Of a DNA stretch of 11,781 nt, positions 1 through 7,197 are shown piece by piece (position 1 is the first letter of the stretch; every line of letters begins with the position of its first letter). The notes under the pieces are model-generated. The model did no database searches, was not told the origin of the DNA, and worked only from the letters and a program-made list of their open reading frames with translations. Origin of the DNA: Acidimicrobiales bacterium (GTDB lineage Bacteria > Actinomycetota > Acidimicrobiia > Acidimicrobiales > Palsa-688). The stretch lies in contig JAFAWZ010000143.1 of the NCBI GenBank assembly GCA_019241495.1, forward strand, positions 1-11,781, written 5' to 3'. The translations under genes and the position numbers were made by a program.

Positions 1-180
1 AACCGGATCGTCATCGTCGATCCCCAGACCAACCAGATCGTCTGGCAGTACGGCGACACCGACGCGGCCGGCGCCGCCCCTGGGCTGCTCCACCTTCCGC
101 ACGGCTTCGACCTGCTCCTGCCGGACGGGACGACCCCCACCCACCCGGCCGCGGCCGGCGGGCAGGCCCGCAAGGCCTGA
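1..180 (+). CDS. C-terminal fragment of a beta-propeller-like (PQQ/NHL-repeat) protein
   Basis: Frame 1 is open from the window edge to a TGA at 178-180, giving 59 residues of a protein whose start lies outside. The fragment opens with NRIVIVDPQTNQIVWQYG, a typical blade strand of PQQ-like or YVTN/NHL beta-propellers (a hydrophobic strand, then D-x-x-T-x-x-I-V-W-x-Y-G). It continues with a LLHLPHGFDLLLP segment that looks like the start of another blade, and ends in an Ala/Gly/Pro-rich basic tail. Such proteins are usually exported or periplasm-facing binding or scaffold proteins, but no function can be assigned from this piece. It converges on the HD-domain gene with only 4 bp between stops. 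The family call is inference from one repeat; coding status is well supported by G/C-rich third positions. Confidence 0.6.
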   Translation, partial: NRIVIVDPQTNQIVWQYGDTDAAGAAPGLLHLPHGFDLLLPDGTTPTHPAAAGGQARKA

Positions 181-184
181 CCGC

Positions 185-751
185 TCATGGAGCGGGAACG
201 GTGGTAACCAGCCTCCCCTTGATCAGCGGGAGGAAGTGCTCCAGCGGCTCGCTCCGGTAGTCAGCGTCGAAGGCCGCCTGGTCGTACTTGACGCAGAACT
301 CCTCGGTGTAGTCGAAGTGCTCCATGCCCCGGTACTGCTCCCGGGTGTTGCGGTCCAGGCCGATGTGGTGCCAGAAGTAGTAGCCCTGGAACTCGCCGTG
401 ATGCAGGACCATCCAGTAGTTCGCGGACGAGACGAACGGCTTGAGGATCTCGGCTCCGATGGCCGGATGGTTGAACGGAGCAAGAGTGTCACCAATGTCG
501 TGCAGAAGCGCGCAGAGCACGTACTCCTCGTCGCGCCCGTCGCGCTCGGCCCGGGTGGCCGTCTGCAGGGAATGCTCGAGGCGAGTAACGGGGAACCCGC
601 CGTGGTCCGAATCGAGAGCCTGGAGCAGGCCGACGACCCGCTGTGGCACCAGGCTTTGGGTGACGTTCAGCTGAGGGCTGATGAGAGCCCAGTCCTCGGC
701 GGTGGAGTGCTCGAAGCTGTTGAACTTGGCCCGCCGAGCGGCATCGGTCAT
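185..751 (-). CDS. HD-domain protein, PhnZ/MIOX-like diiron oxygenase family
   Basis: This is a 188-residue single-domain HD protein. Visible candidate metal ligands are H60 (in RLEHSLQTATRAER), the H84-D85 pair (ALLHDIGD), H95 (FNHPAI), H117/H118 (VLHHGEFQGYYFWHH) and D157 (KYDQAAFDADY). The H60-to-H84 spacing and the NHPAI, FQG and YDQxxFDxDY blocks resemble the small HD proteins related to PhnZ and inositol oxygenase, in which a mixed-valent diiron centre cleaves C-P or C-C bonds. Many homologues are simply called phosphohydrolases, so either chemistry is possible and the substrate is unknown. The ATG (751-749) overlaps the upstream phosphoesterase stop as ATGA, and I see no strong Shine-Dalgarno. 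That suggests translation was coupled to the upstream gene, which is now broken. The protein itself looks intact. Confidence 0.85.
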   Translation of the reverse strand: MTDAARRAKFNSFEHSTAEDWALISPQLNVTQSLVPQRVVGLLQALDSDHGGFPVTRLEHSLQTATRAERDGRDEEYVLCALLHDIGDTLAPFNHPAIGAEILKPFVSSANYWMVLHHGEFQGYYFWHHIGLDRNTREQYRGMEHFDYTEEFCVKYDQAAFDADYRSEPLEHFLPLIKGRLVTTVPAP

Positions 752-1693
752 GAGGACGAGGTTATGCCCGCGTCGAGGTGAAAAACGGCTCTCATGCTGG
801 AAGCCGTGGCCGCCTGGCCCAGCAACGGAGTCAAACCGAGCATCTCTTCAGTAGTGCGCAACAGCGAATAGTGGTCGAAGGGAGCGGATGGACGGGGCCC
901 GGCGCGACCGACGGAGCAATGACCTAGCACGGGACCAGATCGCCCCCCGAGTCATTTTCGTCCCAGACGATGAACAGCGCGGTGGCGCCTGCCCTGTATT
1001 CGGCGCTGGCCAGGATCTGAGGCACTATCCGGGACAGCCAGGTGTCGCCAGCACTCGTCGAGCAGTCGTGCATGTCGTTGCACAGGTTGGGGGTTATGAA
1101 GGTAAAGCGCGACGTGAGGTCGGGTACGCCGCTCAGCGGGACATCCTGCGTATCACATTCGGTCGCGATGGCGTGTAGTACGACGCCGGGTCGTGCCGAA
1201 CGGCATAGGCACTCGCATCAGAGTGGTCGCAATGGGCCGGAATGCTCTCCTCGAGCGACTTCCAGTTGCGCCCGAGCAAGCCGAAGAGGCTTGGCACGTC
1301 CAGTGGACCTCCGACGTCGTCCGCCACGCTCTGGGTGGATCCAGAAGTGAGGGCGATGTAGTTGGGGAGGCTGGGATGAGCAACTCCGGAATAGCCAGTT
1401 GCCAAGCCGCACTGACCGGCCAAGGAATTGAGGTACGGGGCTTCAAGCGAACCGTTGACTTCGTCGAGCCCGCGGTTCTCCATGAGTATCCACACGGCAT
1501 GGGCCCAGGAAGCCGGGGGCTTGGTACCGGCGCACGGCTGTCCTGCCCCGACCTGTGCCCCGGTCGTCGGTTGAGGGGCCGGGCTCTTTGCCTTCGACGG
1601 CTCCGTGGGCGAGGTGTTCGAGACCATCGATGAGCACCCGGACACGGCCAGCGCACTCGCCGCGGCCAGGGCGGCCAACCTCGAGAACCTCAC
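748..1693 (-). pseudogene. Broken lipoprotein phosphoesterase (PF04185-type acid phosphatase/phospholipase C-like)
   Basis: Joined across three frames, this stretch encodes a coherent protein of about 314 residues. The first frame (GTG at 1693-1691) starts MRFSRLAALAAASALAVSGC, a signal peptide with a lipobox cysteine. It then carries the family blocks HAVWILMENRGLDEVNGS, PYLNSLA and HPSLPNYIALTSGSTQ. After YYT, near 1169-1174, homology jumps to another frame (AIATECDTQDVPLSGVPDL, TPNLCNDMHDCSTSAGDTWL, FIVWDENDSGGDLVP). A TAG follows at 926-924. Near 893-905 it shifts again to FDHYSLLRTTEEMLGL and ends at the TGA overlapping the HD gene. Intact homologues are exported phosphoesterases with metal-dependent phosphatase or phospholipase activity. 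As read, translation stops at 1133 after 186 residues, without the WDE block. The lesions could be true decay or clustered single-base sequencing errors. Sampled lines look less G+C-rich (about 60 percent) than other genes. Confidence 0.85.
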
Positions 1694-1706
1694 GAACCCA
1701 CTCTTG

Positions 1707-1713
1707 CCTCCTT
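1707..1713 (-). promoter_or_regulatory. Strong Shine-Dalgarno (AAGGAGG) before the phosphoesterase remnant
   Basis: On the minus strand AAGGAGG lies 13 nt upstream of the GTG at 1693-1691, a rather long spacer. A better-spaced GTG (5 nt) reads only three codons before a stop in another frame. A third missing base just after it would have joined it to the lipoprotein signal peptide. It is the clearest ribosome-binding site I noticed in the window and supports the gene having once been expressed. Confidence 0.55.
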
Positions 1714-1762
1714 GGTCCGGGTTGTGCAGTGCAGTGCGACCACCCCGGTAAGTTCCTGTGGC

Positions 1763-2554
1763 GTGACATCACTGCCAGGCGCCCGGGCCCTCGTGACCGG
1801 GGCCAACGGGGGTTTGGGCCGAGCCATTTCTGCGGCCTTGCGTCAGGAGGGATGCTCGCTGGTCGTCACTGGGCGGCGGGCCGAGCAGGTGGAGGCGGTC
1901 GCGCGCGACGTCTCTGGCCGGGCCGTCGTCGCCGACCTGGCGGTGCGGTCCGATCTGTACCGCCTGCTCGAAGAGGCGGGTGAGGTCGACATCGTGGTCG
2001 TGAACGCGGCCCTGCCGGCCTCGGGCGACGTGGCGGAGTGGGACCAGGCCGACATCGACAAGGCCTTCGAGGTCAACCTGGGCAGCGCCATCGCCATGAC
2101 CCGGGCCCTGCTCCCCCAGTTCCGGGCCCGGGGGTCGGGGCATTTCGTGTTCGTGTCGTCCCTCTCGGGCAAGGTCGCCTCCCGGGGTGGCGCCCTGTAC
2201 TCGGCGACCAAGTACGGGCTGCGGGGATTCGCCGCCGGGCTGCGCTGCGATTTGTACGGGAGCGGTATCGGCTGCTCCCTCGTCAACCCGGGTTTCGTGC
2301 GCGACGCTGGCATGTTCGTCGATGCAGGGGGCAAGACGCCGCTCAACCTGGGGACGGTGACCTCAAAGCGTTGCGCCGCCGCGGTGGTGAAGGTGATCCG
2401 CCAGAACCGGGCCGAGCTCGACGTGGCTCCTTTGTATCTGCGCCTGGCCACCACCCTCGGGGCGCTGACGCCAGGACTGTCGGCCCCCGTCCAGGCCCGG
2501 CTGGATCCGGGCCTGTCCGACACCTTGGTGCGGGGGCAGCGGACCAAGCGGTGA
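1763..2554 (+). CDS. Classical short-chain dehydrogenase/reductase
   Basis: This 263-residue Rossmann-fold oxidoreductase is probably NAD(P)-dependent. It has the classical SDR motifs in order: TGANGGLG (residues 12-19) for the cofactor, NAA (81-83) in place of NNAG, N105 in FEVNLG, a serine in FVSSLSG (about 132-135), the catalytic Y146-x-x-x-K150 in YSATK, and NPG (175-177). An arginine pair in TGRR after the second strand hints at NADPH preference. The substrate is unknown; sequence style is that of the broad DltE/YdfG-like group. I chose GTG 1763 because homologues begin just before the glycine motif and codons upstream lose the G/C third-position bias; a TTG at 1712 is also in frame. It diverges from the phosphoesterase remnant and converges with the MDMPI-family gene. 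Confidence 0.9.
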   Translation: MTSLPGARALVTGANGGLGRAISAALRQEGCSLVVTGRRAEQVEAVARDVSGRAVVADLAVRSDLYRLLEEAGEVDIVVVNAALPASGDVAEWDQADIDKAFEVNLGSAIAMTRALLPQFRARGSGHFVFVSSLSGKVASRGGALYSATKYGLRGFAAGLRCDLYGSGIGCSLVNPGFVRDAGMFVDAGGKTPLNLGTVTSKRCAAAVVKVIRQNRAELDVAPLYLRLATTLGALTPGLSAPVQARLDPGLSDTLVRGQRTKR

Positions 2555-2612
2555 AGGCGCGACATCCGCCACGACGCCCGGCGGGTGGGGCGGGAGATCA
2601 TGTCCGCCATGC

Positions 2613-3476
2613 TCAGAAAGTGAACGGCAGGGTCTCCACCACCCGGGCGCCCAGCACCTTGTCGCCCGACAGCTCGACCCCGCCCAGCTCGCCGCCGTCG
2701 AGGACCCGCTGTGGCAGGATGCGGCCACAGGCCAGGCGGGTCAACGCCGCCGATGACAGGGCGATCGTGCTGGTCGGGGCGCGGTCGAGGCCGGTGATCA
2801 CCCGGGCCCGGCCGTCGATGACCGCCACGTCGACCCGCCGGGTGACAGGCCCGACCACCTCCAGCCGGACCGAGGAGCCGGCCGGTGCGGCCGCCTTCTT
2901 CCCGACCAGGTAGCCGAGCGCCCGGACGATCTCGTCGACCGACTGTTCGACAGCCGGGCCGGACTCGTGGCCCGGCCGGCCGACTGCGTCGCGTACGTCC
3001 TGCTCGTGGGCCCAGCAGTCGAACACACGGATCTGCATGAAGCGCCGGTAGTCGGCCTGCCCGACCGGGGTCCACGACGGACCGGCGAAATCGTCCTCGG
3101 TCATGCCGGAGAGCGCGTGGCGGCGAGCGGCGGTGACCTCGTTGAACTGCTCGAGCACGGCGGGGCGCGGCAGGCGGCCGAGGGCGACGACCCAGATCTC
3201 GTTGAACTCCCCCATGGGGTTGCGCACGTGGTCGGGCGATCCAGCGTCCACGTCGGAGGGGGTGGACCGCCCCAGCAAAGAGCTCTCGGTGCCGATGATG
3301 TGGGCGTATTGGGCTGATACGGCCCATCCGGGACAGGGCGTTGGCGCCGACCAGTCGGCGTCGGACAGCTGTGCGCCGAGGTCAGCCAGAGAGGACCACA
3401 CCTCACCCAGCTGCATGCCGAGGCCGGCGGCCGAGCTGTCGGCGACGATCCCGGGACCATTCGGCACAGCCCGCAA
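2613..3476 (-). CDS. Maleylpyruvate isomerase (MDMPI)-family mycothiol-dependent-type protein
   Basis: The N-terminal half is a DinB/MDMPI four-helix domain. It has the diagnostic block WSAPTPCPGW (residues 42-51), H59 in QYAHIIGTE, and VFDCWAHEQDVRDAVGRP (151-168) with D153 and H157. In characterised MDMPI the metal is held by a His-Glu-His triad in which the second and third ligands sit in an E-x-x-x-H pattern; here it reads D-x-x-x-H. The C-terminal half (about 180-287) resembles the SCP2-like domain usual in these proteins. Family members use mycothiol in isomerisation, conjugation or resistance reactions, but most substrates are unknown. The start is uncertain. TTG 3476 has a GGTGG six bases upstream; GTG 3467 and ATG 3416 are in frame, and ATG 3416 gives the N-terminus most like homologues. 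Confidence 0.85.
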   Translation of the reverse strand: MRAVPNGPGIVADSSAAGLGMQLGEVWSSLADLGAQLSDADWSAPTPCPGWAVSAQYAHIIGTESSLLGRSTPSDVDAGSPDHVRNPMGEFNEIWVVALGRLPRPAVLEQFNEVTAARRHALSGMTEDDFAGPSWTPVGQADYRRFMQIRVFDCWAHEQDVRDAVGRPGHESGPAVEQSVDEIVRALGYLVGKKAAAPAGSSVRLEVVGPVTRRVDVAVIDGRARVITGLDRAPTSTIALSSAALTRLACGRILPQRVLDGGELGGVELSGDKVLGARVVETLPFTF

Positions 3477-3514
3477 CGCTAACCACCCAGGACGGACCGT
3501 GCTATGACGGGTCC

Positions 3515-4444
3515 GTGCCGCCGCACCACATCCTCGACTTGGACCTCGATCTGGCCGAGCACCTCGAACAACTGGTCCTCGACGAGACCGACGACGAGGA
3601 CGAGCCCGTGCTGCGCTGGCGCGACGGCAGGCTGGTGGACACCTGGAGGGAGGGCTATCCGTACGAGGAGCGCATGCCCCGCCCCGAGTACGAGGTCCTC
3701 AAGCGGCAGCTCCAGATCGAGCTGTTGAAGCTCCAGAATTGGATCAAAGGTACGGGCCGGCGGCTGGTGATCCTCTTCGAAGGTCGCGACGCCGCGGGCA
3801 AGGGCGGGACCATCAAACGCTTCACGGAGCACCTCAACCCGCGCGGCGCCACGGTGGTTGCCCTGGAGAAGCCGTCCGAGCGCGAGCGCGGCCAGTGGTA
3901 CTTCCAGCGCTACGTCACCCACCTGCCGTCGATCGGCGAGCTGGTGTTGTTCGATCGCTCGTGGTACAACCGGGCGGGCGTCGAGCGGGTCATGGGATAC
4001 TGCTCCGAGGAGGAATACCAGCGGTTCGTCGTGGACGCTCCGATGTTCGAGCAGATGCTCGTTCGCGACGAGGTGTCTTTGATCAAGTTCTGGTTCTCGG
4101 TGTCGCGCGCCGAGCAGCGGACCCGGTTCCTCATCAGGCGGATCGACCCGGTGCGCCAGTGGAAGCTGTCGCCCACCGATCTGGCCTCGTTGAACCGATG
4201 GGACGACTACACCCTGGCCAAAGAGGCCATGTTCGCCCTGACCGACACCGAGATCGCCCCGTGGACGGTCGTCAAGAGCAACGACAAGAAGCGGGCCCGC
4301 ATCAACGCCATGCGACACGTGCTGTCTCAGTTCGACTACCCAGCCCGCGACGAGAGCATCGTGTCGAGCGTCGACCCCTTGGTGGTGGGACCGGCGTCGG
4401 CCGTCTACGAGCACGGCGAGTCTCCGTCGCCGCGCTCGGCGTGA
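3515..4444 (+). CDS. ppk2: Polyphosphate kinase 2 (PPK2)
   Basis: This 309-residue protein matches one-domain PPK2, which transfers phosphate between inorganic polyphosphate and nucleotides (NDP to NTP, or NMP to NDP, by class). Visible features are an acidic N-terminus (about 8-30), the Walker A segment FEGRDAAGKGGTIKRF (88-103), the lid-side stretch RERGQWYFQRYVTHLP (123-138), the Walker B-like LVLFDRSWYNRAGVERVMGY (143-162) and the RRIDPVRQWKLSPTD block. One P-loop and about 300 residues suggest the ADP-phosphorylating group, but I cannot assign the class firmly. GTG 3515 is the only sensible start after the divergent gene; the ribosome site is weak. A hairpin follows the stop. It is the first of three same-strand genes with the LCP protein and the kinase. 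Confidence 0.95.
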   Translation: MPPHHILDLDLDLAEHLEQLVLDETDDEDEPVLRWRDGRLVDTWREGYPYEERMPRPEYEVLKRQLQIELLKLQNWIKGTGRRLVILFEGRDAAGKGGTIKRFTEHLNPRGATVVALEKPSERERGQWYFQRYVTHLPSIGELVLFDRSWYNRAGVERVMGYCSEEEYQRFVVDAPMFEQMLVRDEVSLIKFWFSVSRAEQRTRFLIRRIDPVRQWKLSPTDLASLNRWDDYTLAKEAMFALTDTEIAPWTVVKSNDKKRARINAMRHVLSQFDYPARDESIVSSVDPLVVGPASAVYEHGESPSPRSA

Positions 4445-4466
4445 CCGGCTGGGCCCGACTAGCCGG
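4445..4466 (+). terminator. Possible hairpin just after PPK2
   Basis: CCGGCT at 4445-4450 pairs perfectly with AGCCGG at 4461-4466 around a 10-nt loop, starting at the base after the stop codon. No T-tract follows, and further GCCGGC copies nearby offer competing folds. It could be a weak terminator or mRNA-stabilising hairpin, or chance in G+C-rich DNA. Confidence 0.25.
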
Positions 4467-4545
4467 CTCGGCGGCCGGCCTCTAGCATCCTGGACCTGCC
4501 CGATCACCTCGGTCCCCGGCGAGCTAGAGGCAGCACACGCGCCCG

Positions 4546-6096
4546 ATGAGCCCTGGTAGACACCGCCACGTTCCCCACATCCACGGGCGCCGGCACATCC
4601 CGAAGCCCAGGTGGCCCCGGCGTCTCCTGATCGCGACGAACGTCTCCGTCGCCCTGTGCCTGATCGCCGCCGGGGCGGCATACGGGTACGTCCGGTTCCG
4701 CATCAACTCGATCCGGACCCAAGCCGCCCCCAGCCTCACCCCCGTCACCAAGGGCGGGCCCACCGGCTCGGCGGAGAACATATTGCTCATCGGCAACCAG
4801 ACCCGGGCCGGCCTCACCCCCGCCCAGCAGGCGCAGTTCGGGAGCGCCGAAGAATTGTCCGGCTCGCTCAGCGACGTGATCATGATCCTCCACCTAGATC
4901 CGCGCACCCATTCGGCGGGGATCCTGTCGATCCCGAGGGACCTCTTCACCCCCATGCCGCCGGGCAGCCCGGTGGGGCCGTGGCAGAAGATCGACGCCGC
5001 CCTCAACGATGGCACAAACGGCCCGAACAACCTCGTACAGGCCATAGAGGCCGACTTCGGCATCCCCATCAACCACTACGTCGAGCTGAACTTCAACGGC
5101 TTCCAGAACACCGTCAACGCCATCGGGGGGATCAACGTGTACTTCCCCGAACCGGTCTTCGACGCCGAATCGCTGCTCTACATCGGCCAGCCCGGTTGCG
5201 TCCACCTCGATGGCGCCCAGGCGTTGGCCCTCGTCCGGGCCCGTCATCTGCAGTACGACCCGCCGGGCGACACCGCGGTCCGTTCCCTCTGGCCTCAAGA
5301 AGCCCAGTCGGACCTGGCCCGCATCGCCCGGGACCACACGTTCCTCCGCATCCTGTTCACCGCCGCCCTCTCGCAGGGGCTCGGCAACCCCTTGAAGCTG
5401 AACGACTTCCTCGGGGCCATCATCGACCAGATCGTCATCGATCCGAGGCTCAAAGGGCAGCTCCTCGACCTCGCCAGCACCTACAAGAACCTCAACCCGG
5501 GCACCATCCCCGAGCTGACCCTGCCCGTCACACCGGTCAACAACTACCGCTACAACGGCTACAACATGGGAGACGTGGACTTCCCTGTACAGCCCCTCGA
5601 CAACCAGACCATCGCAGCGTGGGATCCGTCGGCATTGCCGGCGCCCTCCGCGCCGAGCGCGGTCAACGTGTACAACATCACCAACCAGGGTCACCTCGCC
5701 ACGTCGACCGCGTCGGGCCTGACCGCCAACGGCCTGCCCGTCTCGGTGATCTCCGACGCCACCAATCCCGGGAACCCGTCCGAGACGCTCGTCAAGTACG
5801 CCCCGAACGCGCTGCCCGCCGCTCTGGCCGTCATGGGTCACCTGAGCGGAGCCGTGATGCTGGACCAGGACCCGACGGTGCCGGCCGGCACCATCACGGT
5901 CGACGCCGGGTCGGTCCTGGCCGTGACGACGCCGGCAGCCCCGGCTTCGACCGCGTCGACCGCTCCACCCCAATCGACGACCACTCCTTCTACGTCCAGC
6001 CCGACCACGGCGGTGCCGACGGCCGGGGGCACGGCCCCGAGCTCGTCGTCCGATGAGCTGCAGCCGTGGGACCCCCGCCCCTGCCCGGCCAAGTAA
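4546..6096 (+). CDS. LytR-CpsA-Psr (LCP) family protein with LytR_C domain
   Basis: This 516-residue type II membrane protein has a short basic cytoplasmic tail rich in His and Arg (1-26) and one transmembrane helix (about 27-48, LLIATNVSVALCLIAAGAAYGY). An extracytoplasmic LCP domain (about 75-270) follows, with ENILLIGNQTR, SDVIMILHLDP (109-119), the arginine motif SIPRDLF (128-134), VNAIGGINVYFPEPV and ALVRARHLQYDP. A LytR_C-type domain (about 372-460, VNVYNITNQG) and a Ser/Thr/Pro-rich tail complete it. LCP proteins transfer lipid-linked glycopolymers to the cell wall; in actinobacteria they attach arabinogalactan or related polymers to peptidoglycan. The conserved Asp and Arg residues suggest an active enzyme. 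ATG 4546 is chosen because it precedes the basic tail and helix; the ribosome site is weak. The kinase gene begins about 40 bp downstream. Confidence 0.93.
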   Translation: MSPGRHRHVPHIHGRRHIPKPRWPRRLLIATNVSVALCLIAAGAAYGYVRFRINSIRTQAAPSLTPVTKGGPTGSAENILLIGNQTRAGLTPAQQAQFGSAEELSGSLSDVIMILHLDPRTHSAGILSIPRDLFTPMPPGSPVGPWQKIDAALNDGTNGPNNLVQAIEADFGIPINHYVELNFNGFQNTVNAIGGINVYFPEPVFDAESLLYIGQPGCVHLDGAQALALVRARHLQYDPPGDTAVRSLWPQEAQSDLARIARDHTFLRILFTAALSQGLGNPLKLNDFLGAIIDQIVIDPRLKGQLLDLASTYKNLNPGTIPELTLPVTPVNNYRYNGYNMGDVDFPVQPLDNQTIAAWDPSALPAPSAPSAVNVYNITNQGHLATSTASGLTANGLPVSVISDATNPGNPSETLVKYAPNALPAALAVMGHLSGAVMLDQDPTVPAGTITVDAGSVLAVTTPAAPASTASTAPPQSTTTPSTSSPTTAVPTAGGTAPSSSSDELQPWDPRPCPAK

Positions 6097-6136
6097 CGGC
6101 GGTACTGCAGGTCGCCCTGCGGGTATCACTCTTCAA

Positions 6137-7174
6137 GTGATCGACCCGAGGATCGCCTTCGCGGGCCGCTACGACCTGGGGCCGATGATCGGGTCGGGGG
6201 GGATGGCCAAAGTCCACTCGGGCCGCGACATCCGGTTGGACCGACCCGTGGCGATGAAGCTCCTCCGGCCCGAATTCGCAGGTCAGCCTGCCATCCGGAG
6301 ACGGTTCGAAGCCGAAGCCCAGCTGGCGGCCCGGCTGTCGCACCCCAACGTCGTGTCGGTGTTCGACTGTGGCGAAGCCGACGGGGTGCCCTACCTGGTC
6401 ACCGAGCTCCTGCCGGGGCCGACCCTGCGCGACCGCCTGGCCTCCGGGCCCATGGGGGTGGGCGAGGTGCGCCACTTGGCCGAAGAAGTGCTGGCCGCTC
6501 TGGCCGCCGCTCACGCCGCCGGCATCATCCGAGACGTCAAGCCCGGCAACATCCTGCTCAGCGCGGACGGCCGCTGGAAGGTGGCGGACTTCGGCATCGC
6601 CAAGGTGCTCGAGCCCGCGGGTGGCCGGCCCGGCGACGCCACCACCACGAACGTCATCCTCGGAACCCCGGCCTACCTGGCGCCTGAACGGGCCTACGGC
6701 GCGGCGGCGTCGGTCGAGTCGGACCTGTACTCGGTGGCCGTCGTCCTCTACGAGGCGCTGGCCGACCAGATCGCGCTCGACCCGGCCCTGGCAGCCGCGA
6801 TCGAGCGGGGCCTGAGTCGAGACCCGGCGGCGCGGTTCTACTCAGCGGCCGAGATGTCCGCCGCCGTGGCGAGCCGAGACCCCGAGCCGACGGCCGTGCT
6901 GACCCGGCCCGGCCTGGCGTGGTACCGGAGGCCCACCCGGCGGATCGCCGCCGCGCTCATGGCCGGCGCGGTCGGAACGGCCGTCCTGTTGGGCTTCGTG
7001 CTCGACCGGGGCGCCGCCTCGACGGGACGGGGCGGCCCGCCGACCACAGTGCCGGCCCCGGCCACCACCGCCCCGCTCACGACCGTCGCCCCGTCCACCG
7101 CCCCGACGACGGTGGCGGTTCGAGGTGGGGGCGACACGCAAGGGGGCCACGAGGGCCACGGGCAGGGCGACTGA
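6137..7174 (+). CDS. Membrane-anchored Ser/Thr protein kinase, atypical (no HRD histidine, short C-lobe)
   Basis: This 345-residue PknB-type kinase has a glycine loop IGSGGMAKV (18-26), the ATP-binding lysine K41 in VAMK, the alpha-C glutamate about E60, D133 and N138 in RDVKPGN, D151-F-G and the APE motif (183-185), with a Thr cluster at 169-171 in the activation loop. Two departures stand out. The usual HRD reads I-I-R-D, one residue short, with the His lost. Between LYEALAD (204-210) and ALDPALAAAIERGL (213-226) roughly 30 residues are missing, including the alpha-G helix. After a basic WYRRPTRR stretch comes one transmembrane helix (about 269-290). The tail is Thr/Ala/Pro-rich, ends in Gly and His, and has no PASTA repeats. 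GTG 6137 gives the standard kinase N-terminus 40 bp after the LCP gene, suggesting co-transcription. Activity may be reduced or absent. Confidence 0.9.
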   Translation: MIDPRIAFAGRYDLGPMIGSGGMAKVHSGRDIRLDRPVAMKLLRPEFAGQPAIRRRFEAEAQLAARLSHPNVVSVFDCGEADGVPYLVTELLPGPTLRDRLASGPMGVGEVRHLAEEVLAALAAAHAAGIIRDVKPGNILLSADGRWKVADFGIAKVLEPAGGRPGDATTTNVILGTPAYLAPERAYGAAASVESDLYSVAVVLYEALADQIALDPALAAAIERGLSRDPAARFYSAAEMSAAVASRDPEPTAVLTRPGLAWYRRPTRRIAAALMAGAVGTAVLLGFVLDRGAASTGRGGPPTTVPAPATTAPLTTVAPSTAPTTVAVRGGGDTQGGHEGHGQGD

Positions 7175-7197
7175 GAAGCTGCCACCTGACGAAGCCT

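Noticed and set aside
1843..3327. Long open frame on the minus strand across the SDR and MDMPI genes
   Set aside because: It is antisense to, or out of frame with, two genes with clear family motifs. Its Arg/Pro/Ala-rich translation is the usual shadow in high-G+C DNA.
3479..4681. Long antisense frame over PPK2
   Set aside because: PPK2 on the plus strand has all its motifs; the antisense product shows no domain and reflects codon bias.
6105..6122. Short hairpin (GCAGG-TCGC-CCTGC) between the LCP and kinase genes
   Set aside because: Only five firm pairs and no T-tract; it could affect kinase translation, but chance is as likely in this composition.
4611..6129. Long alternative frames over the LCP gene, on both strands
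   Set aside because: They are low-complexity Arg/Pro/Gly/His translations with no motif, against a well-supported LCP protein in the main frame.
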